From assembly GCA_031119395.1 (NCBI GenBank), contig JAVHYA010000003.1, positions 30,932 to 94,931 on the forward strand: a stretch of 64,000 nucleotides of DNA, written 5' to 3'. Position numbers and translations under genes: made by a program. Numbering within the stretch: the first letter of the stretch is position 1; each line of letters opens with the position of its first letter. The notes beneath the pieces are model-generated. The model saw only the letters and a program-made list of their open reading frames with translations, searched no databases and had not been told where the DNA came from. This DNA is from Pseudomonadota bacterium. Lineage in GTDB: Bacteria > Pseudomonadota > Gammaproteobacteria > Burkholderiales > Burkholderiaceae_C. Positions 40,604-51,653 of the stretch are shown piece by piece.

Positions 40604-40648
40604 ATTTCACATAAAGAAATCAATGCGCACCATTTGGAATGCGCAAAT
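40604..40648 (+). promoter_or_regulatory. AT-rich aceE upstream region with two 17-bp palindromes
   Basis: ATTTC-N7-GAAAT at 40604-40620 and ATTTG-N7-CAAAT at 40632-40648 share 5-7-5 geometry with centres 28 bp apart. The second overlaps a direct repeat of AATGCGCA (40622-40629, 40638-40645). This AT-rich patch in a very GC-rich genome lies 78-122 nt before the aceE ATG and is a candidate operator for the pyruvate dehydrogenase operon. No convincing -35/-10 pair was identified. Confidence 0.45.
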
Positions 40649-40725
40649 TTTTGTGAGACACTGCCGCGGCCGCAGGTAGCGGCACTAAATTACTGCCCAC
40701 ACACATCGAATCAAGGAGACACAGG

Positions 40726-43443
<2,718 letters not shown>

Positions 43444-43487
43444 ACCACAACCAGAACACACACGCCTGACGGCGGGAGACACAGAAC

Positions 43488-45173
43488 ATGGCAGCCATTG
43501 AAGTGAAGGTGCCGGACATCGGCGATTTCGACGAAGTCGCGGTGATCGAGGTGCTGGTGAAAGTGGGCGACACGGTCAAGGCCGAGCAGTCGCTGATCAC
43601 GGTGGAGTCGGACAAGGCATCGATGGAGATCCCGTCGTCCGCCGCCGGCGTGGTGAAGGAACTGAAGGTCGACGTCGGCTCGAAGGTGAGCGAAGGCTCG
43701 GTCGTGCTGGTCCTCGAGGCCGAAGGGGCGGGCGCTGCGGCCCCCGCACCGGCCCCCGCGGCGGCGCCGGCTTCCGAGCCGAAAGCGGCCGCAGCGCCCG
43801 CTGCGCCTGCGCAGCCTGCTACGGATTCAGGAGCAAGTGCGTCGGCCGGCCCGGTCGAGGTCAAGGTGCCCGACATCGGCGACTTCAAGGATGTCGCGGT
43901 GATCGAGGTGCTGGTCAAGCCCGGCGACGCGATCAAGGAAGAGCAGTCGCTCATCACCGTCGAGTCCGACAAGGCGTCGATGGAGATCCCGTCGTCCGCG
44001 GCCGGCACGCTCAAGGAACTGAAGGTCAAGGTCGGCGACACGGTCAACATCGGCGACCTGATCGCGGTGCTCGAAGGGGCCGCGGGCTCTGCGGCGCCCG
44101 CACCCGCGCCGGCAGCTGCGGCCGCAGCGGCGCCTGCGCCCGCCGCATCGGCGTCGTCGTCCGCACCTGCGCCCGCCGCTGCAGCCCCTGCGGCGTCCGC
44201 GCCGGCACACGACCCCACCAAGGCGCCCACCGGCAGCCTGCCGCATGCCTCGCCCTCGGTGCGCAAGTTCGCGCGCGAGCTCGGCGTGCCGCTCGAAGAG
44301 GTCAAGGGTTCCGGGCCCAAGGGCCGCATCACCGAAGCCGACGTCCAGGCCTTCACCAAGGCCGTGATGAGCGGCGCCACGCAGACCAGGGCATCGGCCG
44401 CGAAGGCGCCGGCCGGCGGTGGCGGCGCCGATGGCGCGGCGCTGGGCCTCATCCCCTGGCCGAAGGTGGACTTCACCAAGTTCGGCGCGGTCGAGCGCAA
44501 GGACCTCTCGCGCATCAAGAAGCTCAGCGGCGCCAACCTGCACCGCAACTGGGTGATGATCCCGCACGTCACCAACAACGACGAGGCGGACATCACCGAG
44601 CTGGAAGCCTTCCGCGTCTCCACCAACAAGGAGAACGAGAAGTCCGGCGTGAAGGTGACCATGCTGGCCTTCGTCATCAAGGCGGTGGTGGCGGCGCTGA
44701 AGAAGTACCCCGAGTTCAACACCAGCCTGGACGGCGACACGCTGGTCTACAAGCAGTACTTCAACATCGGCTTCGCGGCGGACACGCCCAACGGCCTGGT
44801 GGTGCCGGTGCTCAAGGACGCCGACAAGAAGGGCATCCTGCAGATCAGCCAGGAAATGGGCGACCTCGCCAAGAAGGCGCGCGACGGCAAGCTCGGCTCG
44901 GCCGACATGCAGGGCGGCTGCTTCTCGATCAGCTCGCTCGGCGGCATCGGCGGCACGCACTTCACGCCCATCATCAATGCGCCCGAAGTCGCCATCCTCG
45001 GCCTGTCGAAGGGCCAGATGAAGCCGGTGTGGGACGGCAAGCAGTTCGTGCCGCGTCTCACGCTGCCGCTGTCGCTGTCGTACGACCACCGCGTGATCGA
45101 CGGGGCCGCCGCTGCGCGCTTCAACGCGTACCTGGGCCAGTTGCTGGCGGACTACCGCCGCATCGTCCTCTGA
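43488..45173 (+). CDS. aceF: Pyruvate dehydrogenase E2, dihydrolipoamide acetyltransferase with two lipoyl domains
   Basis: A 561-residue E2 core protein. Two lipoyl domains carry lipoyl lysines K43 and K162 (both [10 protein letters not shown]). Ala/Pro-rich linkers follow each. A peripheral-subunit-binding domain lies near residues 252-290 ([27 protein letters not shown] region). The catalytic domain ends with the active-site His in YDHRVIDGA near 531. Residues 98-116 of the first linker are encoded by R1 copy 7. The two lipoyl domains and that of lpdA are very similar at DNA level. It is followed after 22 nt by the BPH gene. Confidence 0.97.
   Translation: MAAIEVKVPDIGDFDEVAVIEVLVKVGDTVKAEQSLITVESDKASMEIPSSAAGVVKELKVDVGSKVSEGSVVLVLEAEGAGAAAPAPAPAAAPASEPKAAAAPAAPAQPATDSGASASAGPVEVKVPDIGDFKDVAVIEVLVKPGDAIKEEQSLITVESDKASMEIPSSAAGTLKELKVKVGDTVNIGDLIAVLEGAAGSAAPAPAPAAAAAAAPAPAASASSSAPAPAAAAPAASAPAHDPTKAPTGSLPHASPSVRKFARELGVPLEEVKGSGPKGRITEADVQAFTKAVMSGATQTRASAAKAPAGGGGADGAALGLIPWPKVDFTKFGAVERKDLSRIKKLSGANLHRNWVMIPHVTNNDEADITELEAFRVSTNKENEKSGVKVTMLAFVIKAVVAALKKYPEFNTSLDGDTLVYKQYFNIGFAADTPNGLVVPVLKDADKKGILQISQEMGDLAKKARDGKLGSADMQGGCFSISSLGGIGGTHFTPIINAPEVAILGLSKGQMKPVWDGKQFVPRLTLPLSLSYDHRVIDGAAAARFNAYLGQLLADYRRIVL
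43779..43834 (-). repeat. R1 repeat copy 7, in the aceF inter-lipoyl linker
   Basis: Hairpin GCTCCTGAATCCGTAGC (one arm degenerate) read from 43834 down to 43818, then AGGCTGCGCAGGC and CAGCGGGCGCTGCGGCC. It is in frame, encoding Ala/Pro-rich linker residues 98-116. Both the repeat and its TTCCGAGCC flank match lpdA copy 8. Confidence 0.7.
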
Positions 45174-45195
45174 CGCTCTCCGCGGGCCACAACCG

Positions 45196-45783
45196 ATGAC
45201 AACCGTGGTGGCCGTTCGCAAGGGCGGCCAGGTGGCGATCGGTGCCGACACGCTCGTGACCTTCGGGGACACGCGGCTGTCGCACCGCTCCGAGGACAAC
45301 CGCAAGCTGTTCACCATCGACGGTGCCAACGGCCGCAACGTGTTCGCGGCCTCGGGCTCGATCGCGCACTTTCCGGTACTGCGGCATGCGCTGGCAGCCA
45401 TGCCCAGGGCAGACATCCGGCTGGGCAGCAAGGACGAGGTGTTCCTCACCTTCACCAAGCTGCACCCGGTGCTCAAGGAATCGTTCTTCCTGCAGACGAA
45501 GGAGGAGGACCACGACCCCTATGAGTCGAGCCAGTTCAGCCTGCTGCTGGCCAACGCGAGCGGCATCTACGGCGTCTACAGCTACCGCGAGGTCTTCGAG
45601 TTCAAGGAATTCTGGAGCATCGGCTCGGGCCGCAGCTTCGCGCTCGGTGCCATGCACGCCGCCTACGGCCGCGCCAAGGGCGCGCGCGAGGTGGCCGAGG
45701 CCGGGCTGGCCGCAGGTTGCGAATTCGACCGCAGCACGGCGGGCCCGCTCGAAATCATCACTCTCAAACTCAAGGGCGGCTGA
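45196..45783 (+). CDS. Betaproteobacterial proteasome homologue (BPH), HslV/Ntn-hydrolase fold
   Basis: A 195-residue protein that aligns without gaps to the start of HslV as I remember it. After Met removal it begins TTVVAVRKGG (HslV TTIVSVRRNG), with Thr1 as candidate nucleophile and Asp17 (GAD) conserved. GDT aligns to GNT at 23-25, and WSIGSG aligns to the AIGSG block that carries Ser124 in HslV. At the Lys33 position this protein has Asp (SEDNRKL), so classical proteolytic chemistry is doubtful. No HslU-type ATPase is adjacent. It is encoded between aceF and lpdA, 22 nt after one and 47 nt before the other, so it should be co-expressed with pyruvate dehydrogenase. Confidence 0.8.
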   Translation: MTTVVAVRKGGQVAIGADTLVTFGDTRLSHRSEDNRKLFTIDGANGRNVFAASGSIAHFPVLRHALAAMPRADIRLGSKDEVFLTFTKLHPVLKESFFLQTKEEDHDPYESSQFSLLLANASGIYGVYSYREVFEFKEFWSIGSGRSFALGAMHAAYGRAKGAREVAEAGLAAGCEFDRSTAGPLEIITLKLKGG

Positions 45784-45830
45784 ACCGCGCGTTCGGCGCC
45801 CGCACACGGACCACTGATAGGGGACAGCAC

Positions 45831-47666
45831 ATGAGCGAACAACAAGTCAAGGTGCCGGACATCGGCGATTTCAGCGAAGTCGCGGTGATCGAGGTGCTGG
45901 TCAAGCCCGGCGACACGATCAAGGTCGAGCAGTCGCTGATCACCGTCGAATCCGACAAGGCCTCGATGGAGATCCCGTCGAGCCACGCCGGCGTCGTCAA
46001 GTCGGTGGCCGTGAAGGTCGGCGACAAGGTGAGCGAAGGCTCGGTGGTGCTGACGGTGGAGGCCGCCGAGGGCGCTGCCGTGGCACCCGCTCCCGCGCCC
46101 GCCCCGGCGTCGGCGCCTTCCGAGCCACAAGCGGCTCCAGCGCCCGCCCCATCTGCGGCGCATGCTATCAAATCCGTAGCATCCACCTACACGGGCAAGG
46201 TCGACGTCGAGTGCGACACGCTGGTGCTCGGCGCCGGCCCCGGCGGCTATTCGGCCGCCTTCCGCTCGGCCGACCTGGGCATGAAGACGGTGCTGGTCGA
46301 GCGCTACGCGACGCTCGGCGGCGTGTGCCTGAACGTGGGCTGCATCCCCTCCAAGGCGCTGCTGCACGTCGCGGCCGTGATGGACGAGGTCAAGCACTTC
46401 GCCGACCTGGGCGTGGAGTTCGGCGCACCCAAGATCGACCGCGCCAAGCTGCTCGCGCACAAGAACAAGGTCGTGGGCAAGCTCACGGGCGGCCTCACGG
46501 CGATGGCGAAGATGCGCAAGGTGACCACCGTGCGCGGCCTGGGCACCTTCCTCGATGCCTACCACCTCGAGGTCGACGAGACCACGGGCAGCGGCTCGGA
46601 AACGACCGGCAGCAAGAAGGTCGTCAAGTTCCGCAACGCCATCATCGCGGCCGGCTCGCAGGCCGTGAGCCTGCCCTTCATGCCCAAGGACGATCCGCGC
46701 GTGGTCGACTCCACCGGCGCGCTCGAACTGGGCACCGACCCCAAGCGCATGCTGATCCTGGGCGGCGGCATCATCGGCCTGGAGATGGGCACGGTGTACT
46801 CCACGCTGGGCGCCCGCCTGGACGTGGTCGAGATGCTCGACGGCCTCATGCAGGGCGCGGACCGCGACCTGGTGAAGGTCTGGCAGAAGATGAACGCGCC
46901 GCGCTTCGACAACATCATGACCGGCACCAAGACCGTCGGCGCCGAGGCGACCCGGGACGGCATCAAGGTCATGTTCGAGGGCGCCAACGCGCCGAAGGAT
47001 CCGCAGGTCTACGACCTGGTGCTGCAGGCCGTGGGCCGCAGCCCCAACGGCAAGAAGATCGGCGCCGACAAGGCCGGCGTGACGGTGAGCGACCGCGGTT
47101 TCATCCCGGTCGACATCCAGATGCGCACCAACGTGCCGAACATCTTCGCCATCGGCGACATCGTCGGCCAGCCCATGCTGGCCCACAAGGCGGTGCACGA
47201 GGCGCACGTCGCGGCCGAGGTCATTGCCGGCGAACAGCAGGGCAACAAGGAACTGGCGGCCGCCGCCTTCAACGCCCGCGTGATCCCCAGCGTGGCCTAC
47301 ACCGACCCCGAAGTGGCCTGGGTGGGCCTGACCGAGGACCAGGCCAAGGCCGAGGGCATCAAGGTCAAGAAGGGGCACTTCCCCTGGACCGCCTCGGGCC
47401 GCGCCATCGCCAACACGCGCGACGAAGGCTTCACCAAGCTGCTCTTCGACGCCGAGACGCACCGCATCCTGGGCGGCGGCATCGTCGGCACGCACGCCGG
47501 CGACATGATCGGCGAGATCGCGCTGGCCATCGAGATGGGCGCCGACGAGATCGACATCGGCAAGACCATCCACCCGCACCCCACGCTGGGCGAATCGATC
47601 GGCATGGCGGCGGAAGTGGCGCACGGCACCTGCACGGACCTGCCGCCGCAGAAGAAGGCTGGCTGA
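45831..47666 (+). CDS. lpdA: Dihydrolipoamide dehydrogenase (E3) with N-terminal lipoyl domain
   Basis: A 611-residue E3 that reoxidises dihydrolipoamide with NAD. Residues 1-80 are a lipoyl domain (K43 in [10 protein letters not shown]). An Ala/Pro linker follows, with residues 99-117 encoded by R1 copy 8. The flavoprotein begins near 125 with FAD loop GAGPGGYSAA. The redox disulfide is C166/C171 (GGVCLNVGCIPSK), the NAD loop GGGIIGLEMGT lies near 310, and the active-site His-Glu is in HPHPTLGES near the C-terminus. Lipoyl-E3 fusions occur in Neisseria, Ralstonia and relatives. The ATG at 45831 follows a 47-nt gap. A strong terminator follows. Confidence 0.97.
   Translation: MSEQQVKVPDIGDFSEVAVIEVLVKPGDTIKVEQSLITVESDKASMEIPSSHAGVVKSVAVKVGDKVSEGSVVLTVEAAEGAAVAPAPAPAPASAPSEPQAAPAPAPSAAHAIKSVASTYTGKVDVECDTLVLGAGPGGYSAAFRSADLGMKTVLVERYATLGGVCLNVGCIPSKALLHVAAVMDEVKHFADLGVEFGAPKIDRAKLLAHKNKVVGKLTGGLTAMAKMRKVTTVRGLGTFLDAYHLEVDETTGSGSETTGSKKVVKFRNAIIAAGSQAVSLPFMPKDDPRVVDSTGALELGTDPKRMLILGGGIIGLEMGTVYSTLGARLDVVEMLDGLMQGADRDLVKVWQKMNAPRFDNIMTGTKTVGAEATRDGIKVMFEGANAPKDPQVYDLVLQAVGRSPNGKKIGADKAGVTVSDRGFIPVDIQMRTNVPNIFAIGDIVGQPMLAHKAVHEAHVAAEVIAGEQQGNKELAAAAFNARVIPSVAYTDPEVAWVGLTEDQAKAEGIKVKKGHFPWTASGRAIANTRDEGFTKLLFDAETHRILGGGIVGTHAGDMIGEIALAIEMGADEIDIGKTIHPHPTLGESIGMAAEVAHGTCTDLPPQKKAG
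46125..46180 (-). repeat. R1 repeat copy 8, in the lpdA linker
   Basis: Hairpin GCTACGGATTTGATAGC read from 46180 down to 46164, then ATGCGCCGCAGATG and GGGCGGGCGCTGGAGCC. It is in frame between the lipoyl and FAD domains. It occupies almost the same codons (99-117) as copy 7 in aceF (98-116). Confidence 0.8.
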
Positions 47667-47680
47667 GGCGCCCCTCGACC

Positions 47681-47697
47681 GCTATTCTTTCGATAGC
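47681..47697 (+). repeat. R1 repeat copy 9 (hairpin), joined to the lpdA terminator
   Basis: GCTATTCTTTCGATAGC lies 14 nt after the lpdA stop and is followed directly by TGGCCGCGC, where the terminator stem begins. Confidence 0.65.
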
Positions 47698-47699
47698 TG

Positions 47700-47735
47700 G
47701 CCGCGCAATCCCGATGCGGGTTGCGCGGCTTTTTC
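47700..47735 (+). terminator. Terminator of the pyruvate dehydrogenase operon
   Basis: GCCGCGCAA pairs with TTGCGCGGC, extended inward by CCCG/CGGG around an ATG loop with a single bulged T, then TTTTTC. It ends the aceE-aceF-BPH-lpdA transcript. Confidence 0.87.
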
Positions 47736-47751
47736 ATTCACGACTTTCGAC

Positions 47752-48711
47752 ATGCAAGCCCTGCTCGACGCCATCGCCCGCATGGAGCGGCCCACCGAGG
47801 CCACCCGCCTCTTCCACGGCCGCGGAGGGCTGCATCCGGGCTGCGAGCACTGGGCGCTCGACGCGTACCCGCCGGTGCTGCTGCTCACCAGCTTTCGCAC
47901 GATGGCCCAGGCCGAGATCGACGCCGTCGGCGATGCGCTGGCCGAGCGTTGGCGGCAGCTCGATGCGGGACCGCTGAACTGGGTGCTGCAGGTGCGCGAG
48001 GGCGGCGGCCGCACCGAGACGCGCCTCGTGGCCGGTGCGGTGCCCGAACCGCACGAGGTGACCGAAGACGGGCTGCGCTACCGCGTGCACGTGCTGCGCG
48101 GCCAGAACCATGGCCTCTTCCTCGACATGGCGGCGGGCCGGCGCTGGGTGCGCGAGCACATCGCCGGGCGCGTGGCCGCCGATGCCGCGTCGCGCACCGG
48201 CGGCGGCTGGGCGCCGCGCCTGAAGGTGCTGAACCTGTTCGCCTACACCTGCGCGTTCTCGGTGGCGGCGCTGCACGCCGGCGCCGACCAGGTGCTGAAC
48301 ATGGACATGAGCAGCGGTGCGCTGGCGGTCGGGCAGCAGAACCACCGGCTCAACGGCCTGGAGGGTGGGGCGAGCTTCCTGGGGCACGACATCTTCAAGT
48401 CCTGGGGTCGCATCGGCCGCGAGGGGCCGTATGCGCTGGCCATCGTCGATCCGCCGAGCTTCCAGAAAGGCAGCTTCGTCGCCACGAAGGACTACGCGCG
48501 CATCGTGCGTCGGCTGCCGGAGTTGCTGGCGCCAGGCGGGCACGCGATGCTGTGCCTCAACGCGCCGGAACTGGGGCCGGAGTTCCTGCAGGCGCTGGTG
48601 CAGGCCGAGGCGCCGGCGCTGCGCTTCGTCGAGCGGCTGGCCAATCCGCCCGCCTTTGCGGATGCGGCGCCCGAGCGGGCGCTCAAGGTGCTGATCTACC
48701 GCGCTGACTGA
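47752..48711 (+). CDS. Class I SAM-dependent methyltransferase (RlmI-like C-terminal family)
   Basis: A 319-residue methyltransferase. The SAM-binding motif NLFAYTCAFSVAALHAGA near residues 162-179 and the motif IV-like DPPSFQKGSF near 233-242 match the Methyltrans_SAM family of 23S rRNA (cytosine-5) methyltransferases such as RlmI/RlmK. The N-terminal half (residues 1-130) is shorter and lacks a PUA domain. The target is unknown. It is a single + strand gene between two terminators. Confidence 0.83.
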   Translation: MQALLDAIARMERPTEATRLFHGRGGLHPGCEHWALDAYPPVLLLTSFRTMAQAEIDAVGDALAERWRQLDAGPLNWVLQVREGGGRTETRLVAGAVPEPHEVTEDGLRYRVHVLRGQNHGLFLDMAAGRRWVREHIAGRVAADAASRTGGGWAPRLKVLNLFAYTCAFSVAALHAGADQVLNMDMSSGALAVGQQNHRLNGLEGGASFLGHDIFKSWGRIGREGPYALAIVDPPSFQKGSFVATKDYARIVRRLPELLAPGGHAMLCLNAPELGPEFLQALVQAEAPALRFVERLANPPAFADAAPERALKVLIYRAD

Positions 48712-48725
48712 GGCTGACGGCGGAC

Positions 48726-48752
48726 GAAAAAAATCCCGCGGCGTGCGGGATT
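48726..48752 (-). terminator. Terminator of the NlpC/P60 gene
   Basis: On the - strand ATCCCGC, loop ACGCC, GCGGGAT, then seven T residues. It lies 24 nt beyond the NlpC stop. The opposite strand of the stem may also end the convergent methyltransferase transcript. Confidence 0.85.
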
Positions 48753-48775
48753 CCTTCCGGCGTCGGGCCGGGCGC

Positions 48776-49324
48776 TCATTCGCCGGCCGTCTTGTTGTCT
48801 TCGATGACGCGGCGGGCGCCGTTGAAGCGGCGCTGCCAGTAGCTGCCGTTCATGTCTTCGACGCGGACTTCGGAGCCGCTGCGAGGGGAATGGATGAACT
48901 TGCCGTCGCCGATGTAGATGCCCACGTGGCTGAAGGCGCGGCGCATGGTGTTGAAGAAGACGAGGTCGCCGGGCTTGAGGTCGCTGCGGTCGATCTTCTC
49001 GGTGGCGGCGGCCTGCTCCTCGGCACGGCGCGGCAGCAGCAGGCCGACCGACTTGTTGTACATGGCGCGGACGAAGCCGCTGCAGTCGAATCCCGTCTCG
49101 GCGCTGTTGCCGCCGCGGCGGTAGGGCACGCCCAGGAAGCCCATGGCGCTGACCACCAGTTCGGAGGTGCGGTCGGTCACCGCGTGGCGCACGTTGTCGA
49201 TGTGGCCCATCAGGCCGCGATCGGCGAGCGCCTTGTCCATGTCATCGGTCTGGTTCTGTTGCGGGGCTGCATAGGCAGAGGCGGCAAGAGCGAGGGCCAG
49301 AGCGGTGAGGACAATTTGACGCAT
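48776..49324 (-). CDS. NlpC/P60-family peptidoglycan hydrolase
   Basis: A 182-residue secreted C40 peptidase. The signal peptide covers residues 1-20 (MRQIVLTALALALAASAYAA). The catalytic triad is C81 (FDCSGFV), H133 (SHVGIYIG) and H145 (FIHSPRSG). It would cleave D-Glu-diaminopimelate bonds in cell-wall peptides. The ATG at 49324 lies only a few nt downstream of a good promoter (-10 at 49333-49338) and has no ribosome site, suggesting a leaderless mRNA; an in-frame ATG at 49348 would lie within the promoter. The flanking DNA is AT-rich. Confidence 0.9.
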   Translation of the reverse strand: MRQIVLTALALALAASAYAAPQQNQTDDMDKALADRGLMGHIDNVRHAVTDRTSELVVSAMGFLGVPYRRGGNSAETGFDCSGFVRAMYNKSVGLLLPRRAEEQAAATEKIDRSDLKPGDLVFFNTMRRAFSHVGIYIGDGKFIHSPRSGSEVRVEDMNGSYWQRRFNGARRVIEDNKTAGE

Positions 49325-49332
49325 GGGCGCGT

Positions 49333-49361
49333 AGGATATTGATGACACTGAACGATGTCAA
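49333..49361 (-). promoter_or_regulatory. Strong sigma-70 type promoter of the NlpC/P60 gene
   Basis: On the - strand TTGACA (49361-49356), a 17-nt spacer, then TATCCT (49338-49333). Transcription would start near 49326, about 2 nt before the ATG at 49324. The rest of the 216-nt AT-rich gap up to 49540 contains the upstream region of the divergent dehydrogenase gene; no second clear promoter was identified. Confidence 0.65.
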
Positions 49362-49540
49362 TTTGGAATATTGATTCAAAAAGTAGTGTAACCCATTGAT
49401 TTTGCTGAATTTATTGCACTGCAACAAAATTAAAGTTGTAACAGGTGCGGTTTTCATTGCCTGGGGTCATTGAAGAGCGTCCGCCTATTTGCCACTAAGT
49501 TAAAGACAAAGTTTTCTTTTACGACGGAAGAGGTGCGCAT

Positions 49541-50647
49541 ATGAAGTCAAAACACGTCATGTGGCTCGGACTTGCCTGGGCTGGGATGGCGGTGGCCCAG
49601 GCCCCCGTGCGCACCGAGGTGGTGACTTCCGGGCTGGAGAACCCCTGGGCGCTCGCCTTCCTGCCGGGCGGGCGCTTCCTCGTGACCGAAAAGCCCGGCC
49701 GAATGCGCGTGGTCGAGCCGGGCGGGCGCTTGAACGAGGCGCTGCAGGGCCTGCCGCCGATCGCGGCGGGCGGGCAGGGCGGCCTGCTCGATGTGGTCAC
49801 GGATTCGGCCTTCGCCAGCAACCGCACGGTCTACTTCTGCTACTCGGAGCCCGACGCCGGCGGCAGCGCCAACAGCACGGCGCTGGCGAAGGCGCAGCTG
49901 TCGACCGATCGCACGCGGCTGGAGAACGTCCAGGTCCTGTTCAGCCAGAAGCCGAAGGTGGCCAGCCGCCACCACTTCGGCTGCCGCATCGTGGAGATGC
50001 CCGACGGCACGTTGTTCATGACCCTGGGCGACCGCTTCAGCCGCAAGGAAGACGCCCAGACGCTGGACAACCACCTGGGCAAGGTGATCCGCATCCAGAA
50101 GGACGGCAAGGCGCCCGCGGACAACCCCTTCGTCCACCGGGCCGGCGCGCTGCCGGAGATCTGGAGCTACGGCCACCGCAACGGCCAGGGCGCCACCCTG
50201 GGGCCGGACGGCAAGTTCTGGATGCACGAGCACGGTCCGCAGGGGGGTGACGAGATCAACGTGCCGCAGGGCGGCCGCAACTACGGCTGGCCGGTCATCA
50301 CCTACGGCGAGAACTACGGCGGGGGCAAGATCGGCGACGGCCTCACGGCCAAGGCCGGCATGGAGCAGCCGCTCAAGTACTGGGTGCCGTCGATCGCGCC
50401 CTCGGGCATGGCCTTCCTCACCAGCGACCGCTATGGCGCTGCGTGGAAGGGCAACCTCTTCGTGGGTTCGCTCAAGTTCGGCTACCTCGATCGGATCGAA
50501 CTCAAGGATGGAAAAGTCGTGGCCGAGCACAAGCTGCTGGAAGACGGCCGCGAGCGCATCCGCGATGTGCGCCAAGGCCCCGACGGGCTGCTCTACGTGC
50601 TGACCGACGCCCAGGACGGCAAGCTCATCCGCCTGCAGCCGCGCTAG
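49541..50647 (+). CDS. PQQ-dependent aldose sugar dehydrogenase (YliI/Asd-like)
   Basis: A 368-residue exported beta-propeller enzyme of the soluble glucose dehydrogenase family. The signal peptide spans about 1-19 (MKSKHVMWLGLAWAGMAVA). Family blocks are GLENPWALAFLPGGRFLVTEKPG near 30-52, the catalytic His region ASRHHFGCRI near 141-150, and NEQ-like GHRNGQG near 211-217. The MHEHGPQGGDEIN block near 228-240 binds PQQ and calcium. It would oxidise aldoses in the periplasm. GGAAGAGG precedes the ATG. PQQ synthesis genes are not in the window. Confidence 0.9.
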   Translation: MKSKHVMWLGLAWAGMAVAQAPVRTEVVTSGLENPWALAFLPGGRFLVTEKPGRMRVVEPGGRLNEALQGLPPIAAGGQGGLLDVVTDSAFASNRTVYFCYSEPDAGGSANSTALAKAQLSTDRTRLENVQVLFSQKPKVASRHHFGCRIVEMPDGTLFMTLGDRFSRKEDAQTLDNHLGKVIRIQKDGKAPADNPFVHRAGALPEIWSYGHRNGQGATLGPDGKFWMHEHGPQGGDEINVPQGGRNYGWPVITYGENYGGGKIGDGLTAKAGMEQPLKYWVPSIAPSGMAFLTSDRYGAAWKGNLFVGSLKFGYLDRIELKDGKVVAEHKLLEDGRERIRDVRQGPDGLLYVLTDAQDGKLIRLQPR

Positions 50648-50769
50648 AAAGAAGCGGGGGGCCCGCCCTCAGGAGGTTCGAGACCCGCTCGGGCCGAGCC
50701 AGCCGAAGCCTTTGCGCAGCGCGCCGACGGTTCGGCGTGAGCGGGCTGGATGCAGACGGCGTCCTCGAG

Positions 50770-50825
50770 CCGGATCGGCATTTGGCGCCCACCCCGCTTG
50801 CGCCGGTAGCTATGAAATCGATAGC
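50770..50825 (-). repeat. R1 repeat copy 10, intergenic
   Basis: Hairpin GCTATCGATTTCATAGC read from 50825 down to 50809, then TACCGGCGC and a GGGGTGGGCGCC half. It starts 11 nt after the stop of the alpha/beta hydrolase gene and shares the TACC junction with copy 5. The rest of 50648-50769 shows nothing I can name. Confidence 0.7.
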
Positions 50826-50836
50826 ACGCGACGTCG

Positions 50837-51619
50837 TCAGCCCGCGCAGCGCGGCAGCGGTGCAGCGGCCAGCAGCCGCGCCCACAGGCCGCGCCACGGG
50901 TCCCAGTCGTGACCGCCCGGGGCGGTGAAGACGCGCTCCGGCGGCAGCGCACCCGCGAGCACGGCATGGCTGGCGGCCAGCCGGTCCTGCAGGCCGTAGC
51001 CCAGGAAGACCGGCGACGTCGCCGTGCGGTCGGGCCGAAGCCGGGCCTGGAGGGCGCGCCACAGTCGGCGGTCGAAGGCCGTGTCGGGCAACTCGCCCGA
51101 GGGCGCGGTCCACCGTCGCAGGCCACCCGCGGCCGCGATCTCTGCGGTCGCATCGGGCTCGCCCAGGTAGGGCGCCAGCAGCAGCGTGCCGGCGAGGTCG
51201 GCGGGATGTTCCTCGGCATACAGCAACGCACCGAAGCCGCCCAGCGAGATGCCCGCGAGCCAGACCTGCCGGTAGCCCTGCGCGAGCGCCGGCGCGACGA
51301 CGTCGTCGTGCCGCCGGTCCACGACCGTTCTGGCCTTGAAGTAACCCAGGTGGGCGTCGGCCAGCCAGACGTCAACGGCCAGTCGCTGCGCGCGCACCGC
51401 GTCGACGAAGCCTTCGCGCTCCAGTTCGCCCAGCGTCATGCCGCGGCCCGGCAGCAGCACCAGCAGCGTGTCGGTGGGCGGCCCGCAGGCGGCTGCAAAG
51501 CGCCGCACGGGCATCGGCACCGCCGGCTCGCGCGGCAGCCAGCCGCAGCCCGGGATTCCTGCCGCAGCAAGCGCGGCGGCAGCGGCGGAGATCAACGCGA
51601 AGCGGCGGCGTGGCGGCAT
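50837..51619 (-). CDS. Alpha/beta-hydrolase fold protein
   Basis: A 260-residue hydrolase-like protein. The N-terminus is basic then hydrophobic (MPPRRRFALISAAAAALAAAGIPGC), probably a signal sequence. IPGC is only a weak lipobox match. The nucleophile elbow GISLGGFG lies near residues 124-131. A candidate acid is Asp in GLQDRL and the His is in GGHDWDPW near the C-terminus. No substrate can be proposed. It is followed by an R1 repeat and preceded by the HpaB-like gene on the same strand with 34 nt between. Confidence 0.82.
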   Translation of the reverse strand: MPPRRRFALISAAAAALAAAGIPGCGWLPREPAVPMPVRRFAAACGPPTDTLLVLLPGRGMTLGELEREGFVDAVRAQRLAVDVWLADAHLGYFKARTVVDRRHDDVVAPALAQGYRQVWLAGISLGGFGALLYAEEHPADLAGTLLLAPYLGEPDATAEIAAAGGLRRWTAPSGELPDTAFDRRLWRALQARLRPDRTATSPVFLGYGLQDRLAASHAVLAGALPPERVFTAPGGHDWDPWRGLWARLLAAAPLPRCAG

Positions 51620-51653
51620 CGGTGCAGTATCGGCCGCCGGTCGGCCGCCCGCG

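Noticed and set aside
43724..43750. R1 second half in aceF (GGGCGGGCGCTGCGGCC)
   Set aside because: No hairpin precedes it; it is explained by Ala/Gly/Pro-rich linker codons.
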